Source: Actinomycetota bacterium
Lineage (GTDB): Bacteria; Actinomycetota; Thermoleophilia; Miltoncostaeales; Miltoncostaeaceae
Direction: 5' to 3'
DNA: 64,000 bases
Assembly: GCA_020636905.1 (NCBI GenBank)
Contig: JACJWX010000010.1
Coordinates: 1 to 64,000, forward strand
The stretch's first letter is position 1; every line of letters starts with the position of its first letter. A program made the translations under genes and the position numbers. A model generated the notes under the pieces. The model worked only from the letters and a program-made list of their open reading frames with translations. It made no database searches and had not been told where the DNA came from. This document shows positions 39,999 to 48,237 of the stretch, piece after piece.

Positions 39999-41023
39999 GT
40001 CTCGAATTCGGGGTAAATCTGAACAACCGGGAGCCGCTGATCGCTCCGGACTACGACCTCGGGATGCTGCTCGCGCTCTCCGAGCGCGCCGAGGAACTGG
40101 GTTTCGACTCCGTCTGGGTCGGCGACAGCCTGTTCTCCAAACCGCGCTATGAGCCGATCGCCTTGCTGTCGGCCATCTCCCAGCGCACCGAACGGGTCTC
40201 ACTGGGCACCGCCTGCATGGTCTCCTCGACGCGCAACCCGCTCTACCTCGCACTCGAGTGGGCGACACTCGACCACCTCTCCAACGGCCGCACCATCCTC
40301 GGCACCGGCGCCGGCAATCCCGAAGAGGGGGTGCGCCGCGAGTTCGCCGCGCTCGGGTGGGACTTCGGCAAGCGGACGGCGATCTTCGAGGAGGGTCTCG
40401 ACGCCATCCGCCAGCTCTGGACGACGGGCACGGTCAACCTCCAGGGTGAGCACTTCACCTACGACGACGTCTCGTTCTACTCCGGCACCGAGCTCGGCCC
40501 GCTCATGCCGGTGCAGAGCCCGCCCCCGATCTGGGTCGTGTCCAACCCCCGCCTGGTCGGCACGGCGTCGCAGGCGACCATGGAACGACGCATCGTCGCG
40601 GCCTGCCGGCGCATCGTGCGCTACGGCGACGGGTGGATGACCTGCTGCCGCGCCCAGCACCCGGAGGAGCTGGTGGAACAGCTCGCCTGGATCAGGAAGG
40701 TCGCGGACGACGAGGGCGCCGACTTCGACCGCCTCAAGATCTCCTACCAGGTCACCATGAACGTGGGCGATTCCGAGGAGGAAGCGCGCGCCGCGTTCGG
40801 CGACTACATCGGCAAGTACTACCCCGAGCTCTCCCAGGCCATGGATCTCGGGAACTGGGGTCCCGTCGGAACGCCCGACCAGATCGCCGAGTGGATCTCG
40901 ACGTTCGCCGAGGCCGGGGTCGACCATTTTGTCTGTCGGTTCGGGGCGATCGACCAGTTCGGCCAGGTCGAACGGTTCGCCCGCGAGGTCCTGCCGCGTT
41001 TCGCGGCCGAAAGAGTGAGGTAG
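39995..41023 (+). CDS. LLM-class flavin-dependent oxidoreductase
   Basis: A 342-aa TIM-barrel flavoprotein of the luciferase-like group. F-G-V-N-L-N-N-R at the N-terminus, E-L-G-F-D-S-V-W-V-G-D, the strand V-S-L-G-T-A-C-M-V and H-L-S-N-G-R-T-I-L-G-T-G-A-G-N-P are typical. Homologues use FMN or F420; in some pyridine-degrading bacteria LLM monooxygenases open the ring, so this is one candidate for the missing ring-cleavage step. Starts at ATGA with gntR; the next gene begins 4 nt after its stop. Confidence 0.82.
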   Translation: MSLEFGVNLNNREPLIAPDYDLGMLLALSERAEELGFDSVWVGDSLFSKPRYEPIALLSAISQRTERVSLGTACMVSSTRNPLYLALEWATLDHLSNGRTILGTGAGNPEEGVRREFAALGWDFGKRTAIFEEGLDAIRQLWTTGTVNLQGEHFTYDDVSFYSGTELGPLMPVQSPPPIWVVSNPRLVGTASQATMERRIVAACRRIVRYGDGWMTCCRAQHPEELVEQLAWIRKVADDEGADFDRLKISYQVTMNVGDSEEEARAAFGDYIGKYYPELSQAMDLGNWGPVGTPDQIAEWISTFAEAGVDHFVCRFGAIDQFGQVERFAREVLPRFAAERVR

Positions 41024-41027
41024 CCGG

Positions 41028-42029
41028 ATGGCTCGTGTGGAGTTGCTCAACGACGCCGCGCTGGTCGTGGACGTCTGCATGTCGGTGGAGCCCGACGACG
41101 TGGTCACGATCATCTGCGACGACGAGAATCGGGAGCAGGCCGAGGCGGTGGCTCAGGTCGTCGTCGAGCGGGGCGGCTGGCCCGTGGTGATGAACAACGA
41201 GCAGCAGGTGCGCCGGGGGCGTGCGGACGTGCGCTTCCCGATGGCGCCGCCGCGCAACCTTCATCAGGCGATGGTCGCCAGCGACGAGGTCATCATCATC
41301 ACCAACCTCGAGTGGGCCAACCGGTTCGCCCACGTCAACGCGGTCAAGGAAACCTGCGGCGCGAACGCCAAGATCGCGTCCGTCGAGCCGGGCATGGGCT
41401 CGTGGGGCCTCACCGAGGACGACCTCCACATGGCCATCGCGCGCGCAAAACACGCCATGGCCGTTCTGGAGGGCAAGAAGCACGTCCACGTCACCACTCC
41501 CGCGGGCTGCGACTTCCACGTTTCCATCGAGGGTCGCCCCTCGCTCGAGGTGACACCCATCAAGCACCGCGGCCAGATGATGGGCCCCGTCCCGTTGTGG
41601 GCCGAGGTGGCGTTCGCGGCGGTCGAGGACTACACCTACGGCACGGCCGTGGTCGACGGCGTGATGCTCGGCATCGGTCTCGAGGGCCAGGTGAAGGAAC
41701 CCATTACCTGGACCATGGAAGGCGGCAAGACGGTGAGGATCGAGGGCGGCGACGAGGCGGAGCGCCTGCGGGCGGCCATCGACGGCGTCGAGAACGCCAC
41801 CGTGCTCGGTGAGTTCGCGTTCGGCGTCAGCGACAAAGCCCCGTTCGGAACACCGTCCGAGAAGGGCCGCGTGGGCACCGTGCACATGGCCCTCGGCGAC
41901 AACCACAACGCCTACCCCGGCGGCCAGAACGTCTGCTCGCTGCACCTGGACGGCGTGTTCCTCAACGCCACCATGCAGATCGAGGACGACGGCACGTACA
42001 TCCTCAAGGACGGGGCGTGGGCCCTGTGA
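41028..42029 (+). CDS. M29-like metalloprotein, candidate 2,5-dihydroxypyridine-type dioxygenase (NicX-like)
   Basis: A 333-aa protein of the group that contains M29 aminopeptidases and NicX, the Fe-dependent 2,5-dihydroxypyridine 5,6-dioxygenase. The C-terminal metal region has H286, H293 and an H-x-D pair H306/D308 (S-L-H-L-D-G), matching the NicX iron ligands as I know them, but the same H-x-D is present in aminopeptidases, and an E in W-A-E-V and one in L-G-E-F could be M29 zinc ligands. Sequence alone does not separate the two; the operon of pyridine catabolism favours ring opening. It is followed by the cupin gene with GTGA overlap. Confidence 0.7.
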   Translation: MARVELLNDAALVVDVCMSVEPDDVVTIICDDENREQAEAVAQVVVERGGWPVVMNNEQQVRRGRADVRFPMAPPRNLHQAMVASDEVIIITNLEWANRFAHVNAVKETCGANAKIASVEPGMGSWGLTEDDLHMAIARAKHAMAVLEGKKHVHVTTPAGCDFHVSIEGRPSLEVTPIKHRGQMMGPVPLWAEVAFAAVEDYTYGTAVVDGVMLGIGLEGQVKEPITWTMEGGKTVRIEGGDEAERLRAAIDGVENATVLGEFAFGVSDKAPFGTPSEKGRVGTVHMALGDNHNAYPGGQNVCSLHLDGVFLNATMQIEDDGTYILKDGAWAL

Positions 42030-42388
42030 GCGACGTCTCGGTCATCCCGCTCGGGGACGTCGATCCCATCGAACTCCCCGGCGGGAGCTGGAGCAGGATG
42101 CTCGTCACCGGTGCGCGGGTGCCGGGCACGGTGAGCTCGATCGGGGCGTCCGTGTTCACCCCCGGCACGGCGTTGCCGGCGGTGTGCCACGAGACCGAGG
42201 AAGTGGCGTACGTCGTCTCGGGAACGGGCGAACTCCGGCTGGACGAGCGGGTCGTGGAGTTCGGCCCCGGCGACGCGCTGCACATCCCCGCCGGGGTGTG
42301 GCACGCCGTTGCCAACACCGGCGCCGCCGACGTCGTCATGGTGTTCGGATTCCCACATCCCGACTATCCGCCCACGGAGCGTCGGTGA
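42026..42388 (+). CDS. Small single-domain cupin
   Basis: A 120-aa beta-barrel protein. The motif 1 region H-E-T-E-E-V-A-Y-V-V-S-G-T-G and motif 2 G-D-A-L-H-I-P-A-G-V-W-H give the usual metal ligands (H, E, H). GTG 42026 gives the GTGA overlap with the gene before. In this operon it may be a small dioxygenase, an isomerase or a stabilising protein; not decided. Confidence 0.75.
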   Translation: MSDVSVIPLGDVDPIELPGGSWSRMLVTGARVPGTVSSIGASVFTPGTALPAVCHETEEVAYVVSGTGELRLDERVVEFGPGDALHIPAGVWHAVANTGAADVVMVFGFPHPDYPPTERR

Positions 42389-43113
42389 GGCCGACGGCTG
42401 CGAGTGGACGCGGGATGACCGTCGACGACATCCGGTCGCTGCGCCGCGAGGTGGCCGCCGCCTGCCGGGTGCTGGCCACCGAAGGCTATTCGGACCTGAC
42501 CCTGGGGCACGTGAGCGCGCGGATGCCGGGCCAGGACGCCGTGCTCATCAAACGCAAGGGCGTTGCCCTGGCGGAGGTGACGGCGGATGACGTCGTGATG
42601 GTCGACCTCGACGCGCGCCCGCTCGAGGGCGACGCAGAGATCCACCTCGAGACGTCGCTCCACACCGAGGTCTACCGGGCACGACCGGACGTGGGCGCGG
42701 TGGTCCACGGCCACCCCCTCCACGCGACGGCACTCGCGGCCACCGACGCGCGGCTCGAGATGCTCAGCCACGACGCGGTGTTGTTCGCCGACGGGCTGCC
42801 GCGATACGACGCGAGCCCGGATCTGGTGACCTCCGCGGAGGAGGGCGCCGCCGTCGCCCGGGTGCTCGGCACCTGCCGCGCGGTCCTCATGCGGAATCAC
42901 GGTGTGCTGGTGGCGGGGAAGGACGTGCCCTGGGCCGTCCTGACCGCCGCGACCCTGGAACGCGCGGCCGAGATCCAGGCCCTCGCGGGCACCCTGGGCG
43001 GTGCGCTCACCCCCATGAGCATCGAGGATGCACGGCGACTCGCTCCGGCCAAGTACCGGGACGCGTTCGCGCGCGAATACTGGGACGCATGGCTGCGACA
43101 GGTCGGAGGGTGA
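42385..43113 (+). CDS. Class II aldolase/adducin-family protein, candidate HMPDC 4-decarboxylase
   Basis: A 242-aa metalloenzyme. E89/E95, H108 and H110 in V-V-H-G-H-P-L-H, and H172 in R-N-H-G-V-L-V-A-G form the zinc/manganese site of class II aldolases. In the M. loti B6 pathway 3-hydroxy-2-methylpyridine-4,5-dicarboxylate 4-decarboxylase belongs to this family, so the same step is proposed. The GTG at 42385 (GTGA overlap) is favoured; ATG 42415 is the alternative. Confidence 0.8.
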   Translation: MRPTAASGRGMTVDDIRSLRREVAAACRVLATEGYSDLTLGHVSARMPGQDAVLIKRKGVALAEVTADDVVMVDLDARPLEGDAEIHLETSLHTEVYRARPDVGAVVHGHPLHATALAATDARLEMLSHDAVLFADGLPRYDASPDLVTSAEEGAAVARVLGTCRAVLMRNHGVLVAGKDVPWAVLTAATLERAAEIQALAGTLGGALTPMSIEDARRLAPAKYRDAFAREYWDAWLRQVGG

Positions 43114-43117
43114 CCGG

Positions 43118-43573
43118 ATGCTGATCGAGACCACCGTCAACGGCGTCCCCAGGACGCTCGAGGTCGAACCCCACGAGCTGCTCCTCGACGTGCTCCGCGA
43201 CCGGCTCGGGCTGACCGGTGCCAAACGCTCGTGCGATGTCCAGGTGTGCGGGACGTGCACGGTGCTGATCGACGGCAAGCCCGTGAGCGCCTGCACGACC
43301 CTCGCCCACGAAGCCCGCGGACGCAGCGTGCTGACCATCGAGGGCCTCGCCGAGCTGCCGTCCTTCGCGCGGCTCGAGGAAACCTTCAGCCGCCACCTGG
43401 CGCTGCAGTGCGGCTATTGCACCCCGGGGATGGCGCTCACCGTCACGTCGCTCCTGGAAGCCGGCGAACTCTCCGACGACGAGGAGGTCGTCCGGCACGC
43501 GCTGTCGGGGAACGTCTGCCGGTGCACCGGCTACCGGGCGATCATCGACGCGGTTCGGGAGCTGGCCCGATGA
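43118..43573 (+). CDS. Molybdenum hydroxylase 2Fe-2S subunit
   Basis: A 151-aa subunit with both iron-sulfur clusters visible: the plant-type cluster by C39, C44, C47 and C59, the second by C98, C101, C134 and C136 (C-G-Y-C-T-P-G-M, C-R-C-T-G-Y). It carries electrons from the molybdenum centre to the FAD subunit encoded at 31615-32469. ATG 43118 with GGAGGGTGA about 5 nt upstream; overlaps the large-subunit gene by ATGA. Confidence 0.95.
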   Translation: MLIETTVNGVPRTLEVEPHELLLDVLRDRLGLTGAKRSCDVQVCGTCTVLIDGKPVSACTTLAHEARGRSVLTIEGLAELPSFARLEETFSRHLALQCGYCTPGMALTVTSLLEAGELSDDEEVVRHALSGNVCRCTGYRAIIDAVRELAR

Positions 43574-45813
43574 CGACGACCCCCGCGCATCCCCGCGAGA
43601 CCGGATCCGCCCTCGGCCATTCGGTGCCCCGGAAGGACGCGGCCGAGAAGCTGCGGGGCCGGGTCCGCTACGTCGGCGACACCGATGTCCCCGGCATGCT
43701 GCACGGCAAGGTGCTGCGCAGCGAGATCCCCGCCGGCCGCATCCGCTCCATTGACGCGACCGCCGCCGAGGCCATGCCCGGCGTGCGATGTGTCCTGGTG
43801 GGCACCGATCTGTTGGACATCGACCCGTACTACGGGCACGCCATCCGTGATCGTCCAATCATCGCCATCGACCGCGTGCGGTTCGCCGGCGAACCCGTCG
43901 CGGTGGTCGCCGCCGAGACCGAGGAGCAGGCCGAAGCCGCGGTCCGCGCGATCCGGGTCGAATACGAGCCCACCGCGGACGTCGACCTCGACGCCGCGAT
44001 CGCAGCGGACGCCCCGCTGGTCCACGACGAACCCGCCCGCGGCGGAGCCTTCCACGGTCTCGGGAATCTGCCCGAGCGGATGGGCAACGTCTGCTATCGC
44101 TATGAACTGGAATGGGGCGACATCGACGCCGCCTTCGCCGCCGCGGACGTGGTCGTCGAAGGCACCTACGACTTCGGTTCCGCCTACCAGTACTCCATGG
44201 AGACCCACGCCTGCATCGCCCAGGTGGAGGGCGACGAGATCACGATGTGGGCGAACTGCCAGCATCCCTTCCTGGTGCGGGCAGAGATGGCCGCCGTCTT
44301 CGGCGTGCCTCTCGGCAACGTCCGCATCATCGTCCCGTTCCTGGGCGGCGGGTTCGGCAGCAAGTCGTACACCCGGCTGGAACCGCTCACCATCGCCGTC
44401 GCCCGCAAGGCCGGTCGGCCGGTGCGGGTGGTCAATCGCGTCGACGAAGCGATCCTGACCAGTCGCCAGCACGGCGCCCGCATCCACCTGCGCACCGCGG
44501 CCCGTTCCGACGGCACCCTGCTGGCACGTCAGGCGATCTGCCTGTTCGACACCGGCGCCTACGCCGACAACGGCCCCCGCGTGGTGGCGACTGCGGGCGA
44601 CTCCGCTCCCGGCCCCTACCGGTGGGAGGCGGCGACGGTGGTGGCGGACTGCGTCTACACCAACACCTCGCCGGCCGGGTCCTACCGCGCGTTCGGCGCG
44701 GTCCAGCAGCAGTGGGCCGGCGAACTCCAGGTGGACGAGATCGCCCGCCGCATCGGGATGGACCCGCTCGAGATCCGCCGCAAGAACCTGCTGCGCCCCG
44801 GCGAGGACATCCGCCCGGGCGGCAAGCCGCTCGATGCCGACCTCGTCGGCGACATCGAGAAGGTGGCGGCCAACCTGGGGTGGGGCTCGGCCCGCGAGGA
44901 GTGGGTCGGCCGCGGGCTGTCGGTGGGCGTGCTGGCCGCGGGTGCCCACCCGGTGAGCTGCGCGACGGTCCGGCTGGAGGCCGACGGCCATGTGACCGTC
45001 AACTGCGGCACCACCGAGGTCGGCCAGGGTGCCAGGACGGTCATGCCGCAGATCGCGGCCGAAGTGCTCGGCCTGTCGGTCGACGTCGTCCGGATGGGTG
45101 GCACCGACACGCGCTTCACGCCCTACGACCGCTCGACCGGCGCCAGCCGTTCGACCACCGTCGCCGGCCTCGCGGTGCAGCGCGCCGCCGAGGACCTCCG
45201 CCGCCAGCTCGAAGAGATCGGGGGCGGCGAGGCCGACCCAGCCGACTACCGGGCGCTGATGCAGGAGCATTTCGGATTCACCGGCGGCGAGCTCATCGGC
45301 CGCGCCGACGTGCATCCCGAGGGGTCCGGTTCCTATGCCGAGGGACCGGTCTTCTGGGAGGTGTGCGTGGCCGCTGCGGAGGTCGAGGTGGACCCCGACA
45401 CCGGCGTGGTGCGTGCGCGTCGGACCGCCACCTGCGCCGACGTGGGCCGAGCGATCAACCCCGCCTTCGTCGAACGACAGGACGAGGGGGCCACGATGCA
45501 GGGCCTCGGCACCGGACTCTTCGAAGAGGTCCTGTTCGAGGGCGGCAGGCTGGCAACGGAGACGTTGCTCGACTATCGAGTGCCGACGACGCTCGACGTG
45601 CCCGCGGAGATGTCCTGCGTGATCGTCGAGAACGCCGACGGGCCCGGCCCGTTCGGCGCAAAGGGCTGCGGAGAAGGAGCGCTCGCGGCCGTGGCAGGAG
45701 CGATGGCCACCGCGCTGGCCGATGCCGGCGTGCCCATGAACCAGATGCCGCTGACTCCCGAGCGGGTGTGGCGGCGCATCCAAATGCGCAACGACGCAGA
45801 CCCGGAGGTGTGA
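43570..45813 (+). CDS. Molybdopterin-binding catalytic subunit, xanthine dehydrogenase family
   Basis: A 747-aa Ald_Xan_dh_C subunit. Features include an N-terminal domain starting S-V-P-R-K-D-A-A-E-K-L-R-G, the strand V-P-F-L-G-G-G-F-G-S-K, G-S-Y-R-A-F-G-A-V-Q-Q-Q-W, G-T-T-E-V-G-Q-G and the catalytic glutamate E702 in G-A-K-G-C-G-E-G. The family hydroxylates N-heterocycles or aldehydes with water as oxygen source. Here it is proposed to hydroxylate 2-methyl-3-hydroxypyridine-5-carboxylate next to the ring nitrogen. Length and fold are normal; the substrate is inferred. Confidence 0.92.
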   Translation: MTTTPAHPRETGSALGHSVPRKDAAEKLRGRVRYVGDTDVPGMLHGKVLRSEIPAGRIRSIDATAAEAMPGVRCVLVGTDLLDIDPYYGHAIRDRPIIAIDRVRFAGEPVAVVAAETEEQAEAAVRAIRVEYEPTADVDLDAAIAADAPLVHDEPARGGAFHGLGNLPERMGNVCYRYELEWGDIDAAFAAADVVVEGTYDFGSAYQYSMETHACIAQVEGDEITMWANCQHPFLVRAEMAAVFGVPLGNVRIIVPFLGGGFGSKSYTRLEPLTIAVARKAGRPVRVVNRVDEAILTSRQHGARIHLRTAARSDGTLLARQAICLFDTGAYADNGPRVVATAGDSAPGPYRWEAATVVADCVYTNTSPAGSYRAFGAVQQQWAGELQVDEIARRIGMDPLEIRRKNLLRPGEDIRPGGKPLDADLVGDIEKVAANLGWGSAREEWVGRGLSVGVLAAGAHPVSCATVRLEADGHVTVNCGTTEVGQGARTVMPQIAAEVLGLSVDVVRMGGTDTRFTPYDRSTGASRSTTVAGLAVQRAAEDLRRQLEEIGGGEADPADYRALMQEHFGFTGGELIGRADVHPEGSGSYAEGPVFWEVCVAAAEVEVDPDTGVVRARRTATCADVGRAINPAFVERQDEGATMQGLGTGLFEEVLFEGGRLATETLLDYRVPTTLDVPAEMSCVIVENADGPGPFGAKGCGEGALAAVAGAMATALADAGVPMNQMPLTPERVWRRIQMRNDADPEV

Positions 45814-45814
45814 G

Positions 45815-46753
45815 GTGACGGAGTTCAAGCGCGTGGCCGTGATCGGTACGGGCACGATGGGACCGGGCATGGGCGCCACTCTTGCCCGCATCGGAATCGA
45901 CGTCGCGATGTACGACGTCAGCGCCGAGGCGCTGGAGCGCGCCAAGGGGATGGTCGGCATGGCCGAGGGCGTCCTCGACCGTCTCGAGGCCCCGTCCGCC
46001 CCGGGCGGTTCGGTGAGCTACCACGACGACCTCGCTGCGGCGCTCGAAGGGCGTGACATGGTCCTCGAGGCGATCCCCGAGCGCCTGGAGCTCAAGCACG
46101 AGATCTTCAAGCAGTTCGAGCAGCACTGCGCCCCCGACACCGTGCTCGCCTCGAACACCTCGGGCATCCCGATCACCGCGATCGCCGAGGTGTGCGATCA
46201 CCCGGAGCGGGTCATCGGCAACCACTGGTCGAACCCGCCCCACCTGATCCCCATGATCGAGGTCATCCCGGGTGAGAAGACCAGCCAGGAGGTCCTCGAG
46301 CGGACCTGCACGCTGGTTCGCGAGATCGGCTACCACCCGGTGGTCGAGAAGGAGGTCCCCGGCTTCGTCGAGAACCGCGTGCTGTACGCGATCATGCGCG
46401 AATGCCTCGACCTGGTGGACCGGGGCATCGTCTCCCCCGAGGCGCTCGACCTGAACGTGCGCTGGGGCATCGGCTACAAGCTCGCGGTCATCGGCCCGAT
46501 GGCGCTGCTCGACATGGCCGGGATGGACATCTACAACGCGGTCGGGTCCTACCTCAACAAGGACCTCTGCAACCGCGACGACGTCTCCTCCACGATCCAG
46601 GACCTGATCGCCGAGGGCCGACTCGGGATGAAGACCGGCGGCGGCCTCTTCGACTACACGCCCGAGCAGATCGACGAGCTGCGCAAGCAGCGGGCCGCGG
46701 CGTTCGTCACCGTCCGGAAGGCCATCGAGGCCTCCGACGCGAAGGCGGGCTGA
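45815..46753 (+). CDS. 3-hydroxyacyl-CoA-dehydrogenase-like enzyme, FHMPC dehydrogenase of B6 catabolism
   Basis: A 312-aa NAD-dependent enzyme. The NAD motif G-T-G-T-M-G is at residues 11-16; N-T-S-G-I-P-I-T and G-N-H-W-S-N-P-P-H-L-I-P-M-I-E-V hold the active-site region, and the C-terminal domain reads G-F-V-E-N-R-V-L-Y-A and G-I-G-Y-K. This is strikingly like what I remember of M. loti 5-formyl-3-hydroxy-2-methylpyridine 4-carboxylate 5-dehydrogenase, which belongs to this superfamily although its substrate has no CoA. One base after the molybdenum subunit and 3 bases before the lactonase. Confidence 0.85.
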   Translation: MTEFKRVAVIGTGTMGPGMGATLARIGIDVAMYDVSAEALERAKGMVGMAEGVLDRLEAPSAPGGSVSYHDDLAAALEGRDMVLEAIPERLELKHEIFKQFEQHCAPDTVLASNTSGIPITAIAEVCDHPERVIGNHWSNPPHLIPMIEVIPGEKTSQEVLERTCTLVREIGYHPVVEKEVPGFVENRVLYAIMRECLDLVDRGIVSPEALDLNVRWGIGYKLAVIGPMALLDMAGMDIYNAVGSYLNKDLCNRDDVSSTIQDLIAEGRLGMKTGGGLFDYTPEQIDELRKQRAAAFVTVRKAIEASDAKAG

Positions 46754-46756
46754 ACC

Positions 46757-47503
46757 ATGAAGATCTGGCTGCTGGATTCGGGCAGCCTGGTCATCGACCA
46801 GGCCCACATCACCTGGAACCTGGGATGCGGCAACCCCGTGCGGTTCCCGGTGTATTCGGTGCTCATCGAACACGACGAGGGGCTGTTCCTGTTCGACTCG
46901 GGCTACGACCTCGAACACGTGCAGGAGGTCCTGCCGTTCGAGCTCCCCGAGCAGACTCCGGAGCAGACGATCCCCGCCCAGCTCGCGCTCTGCGGCTTCC
47001 AGCCGTCGGACGTGGGCACGGTGGTGATGTCCCACCTGCACTTCGACCACGTCGGCGGCAACAAACACCTGCCCGACGCGCGGGTGCTCATCCACGCGAC
47101 GGAGATCGCACAGGGCCGCAACTGCGAGCCCTTCGAACGGCTCGGCTATTCGGATCACACCTGGGACCACCTCGACGCCAACCTCGTGCCGATCAGCGGC
47201 GATTTCGAGGTCGCGAAGGGGCTGCACCTGTTCGAGACCCCCGGACACACCGTCGGCCACTACTCGCTGCTGGTCACACCGCAGTCGGGCGGAGCGATGC
47301 TCTTCCCGTTCGATGTGACCTACACGCGGGACGCCTACGAACGGGGCCTCCAGCCCGGCTTCCACGTCGACCCGGTGGCGGGAGTCCGCTCGATCCAGCG
47401 CATCAAGGATCTCGCCGAGACGCACGGCGCGGAGATCTTCTTCACGCATGACATGGAGGCGTGGGGCACCTACCGCCACGCGCCCGACTTCTACGAGGTG
47501 TAA
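46757..47503 (+). CDS. 4-pyridoxolactonase (metallo-beta-lactamase fold)
   Basis: A 248-aa MBL-fold lactonase hydrolysing 4-pyridoxolactone to 4-pyridoxate. Metal ligands: H93-x-H95-x-D97-H98 (S-H-L-H-F-D-H-V-G-G-N), H164 in P-G-H-T-V-G-H, D186 and H231. N-terminal L-L-D-S-G-S-L-V, V-R-F-P-V-Y-S-V-L-I-E-H and C-terminal F-H-V-D-P-V-A-G-V correspond to the M. loti enzyme as I recall it. Homoserine lactonases are the nearest alternative; position next to pyridoxal dehydrogenase argues against this. Confidence 0.88.
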   Translation: MKIWLLDSGSLVIDQAHITWNLGCGNPVRFPVYSVLIEHDEGLFLFDSGYDLEHVQEVLPFELPEQTPEQTIPAQLALCGFQPSDVGTVVMSHLHFDHVGGNKHLPDARVLIHATEIAQGRNCEPFERLGYSDHTWDHLDANLVPISGDFEVAKGLHLFETPGHTVGHYSLLVTPQSGGAMLFPFDVTYTRDAYERGLQPGFHVDPVAGVRSIQRIKDLAETHGAEIFFTHDMEAWGTYRHAPDFYEV

Positions 47504-47505
47504 CC

Positions 47506-48237
47506 ATGGGCAAGATGGACGGACGCGTGGCACTCGTGACCGGCGCCGCGCAGGGGATTGGCAAGGCCGTCGCGGACAAGCTCGCGGCAGAGGGCGCCAC
47601 GGTCGTCACGGCGGACCTCAACGGGCCCGGAGCCGAGGCGGCCGCCCCCGAGGGAGGCCTCGGAATGCAGGTCGACGTGTCGTCCGAAGACGACGTGAAG
47701 CGGATGATCTCCGACACGACGTCGCACTTCGGACGGCTGGACGCCATGGTGAACTGCGCGGCCATCGTGCCGTTCGTTCCCTGGGACGATCTGGACTTCC
47801 CTGAGTGGAAGCGCATCATGAGCGTCAACCTCGACGGCCTGTTCCTGTGCTGCCACTACGGGCACAAGCCGATGCGCGAGGCGGGCTACGGGCGCATCGT
47901 CAACATCTGCAGCAACGTCGTGCTCGCGGGTACCCCGAATGTCGCCCACTACGTGGCCAGCAAGGGCGGTGTGCTCGGCTTCACCCGGGCGCTGGCGCGC
48001 GAGATCGGCAAGCACGGCATCACCGTGAACGCCGTCGCGCCGGGCCTGACCGAGACCGAAGGCGTCATGGCCGGCCCCCACAAAGAGGCGTTCGAGTTCG
48101 TGCAGATGCTCCAGTGCCTCCCGCGCCGCGGAGTCGCCGCGGACATCGCGCCGTCGGTCGCGTTCCTCGCCTCGGAGGAGTCCGGCTGGGTCACCGGCCA
48201 GCTCCTGGTCGCCGACGCGGGGATGTCGCACAACTGA
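47506..48237 (+). CDS. Pyridoxal 4-dehydrogenase (SDR)
   Basis: A 243-aa NAD-dependent SDR oxidising pyridoxal to 4-pyridoxolactone. T-G-A-A-Q-G-I-G is at 12-19, catalytic S136, Y149 and K153. I-V-P-F-V-P-W-D-D-L, N-V-V-L-A-G-T-P-N-V-A-H-Y-V and P-H-K-E-A-F-E-F-V-Q-M-L-Q match the substrate-loop pattern of M. loti pyridoxal dehydrogenase. ATG 47506 is 2 bases after the lactonase stop; consecutive steps encoded by adjacent genes support the assignment. Confidence 0.87.
   Translation: MGKMDGRVALVTGAAQGIGKAVADKLAAEGATVVTADLNGPGAEAAAPEGGLGMQVDVSSEDDVKRMISDTTSHFGRLDAMVNCAAIVPFVPWDDLDFPEWKRIMSVNLDGLFLCCHYGHKPMREAGYGRIVNICSNVVLAGTPNVAHYVASKGGVLGFTRALAREIGKHGITVNAVAPGLTETEGVMAGPHKEAFEFVQMLQCLPRRGVAADIAPSVAFLASEESGWVTGQLLVADAGMSHN

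Noticed and set aside
41028..42029. Confident call as dihydroxypyridine dioxygenase
   Set aside because: Residues shared with M29 aminopeptidases prevent a firm call from sequence, so it is listed as candidate only.
43231..45813. Longer version (860 codons) of the molybdopterin subunit
   Set aside because: The extra N-terminus would overlap the whole iron-sulfur subunit gene; ATGA at 43570 is the natural start.
46757..47503. Quorum-quenching homoserine lactonase
   Set aside because: Same fold, but the N-terminal L-L-D-S-G-S-L pattern and position beside pyridoxal dehydrogenase fit 4-pyridoxolactonase better.
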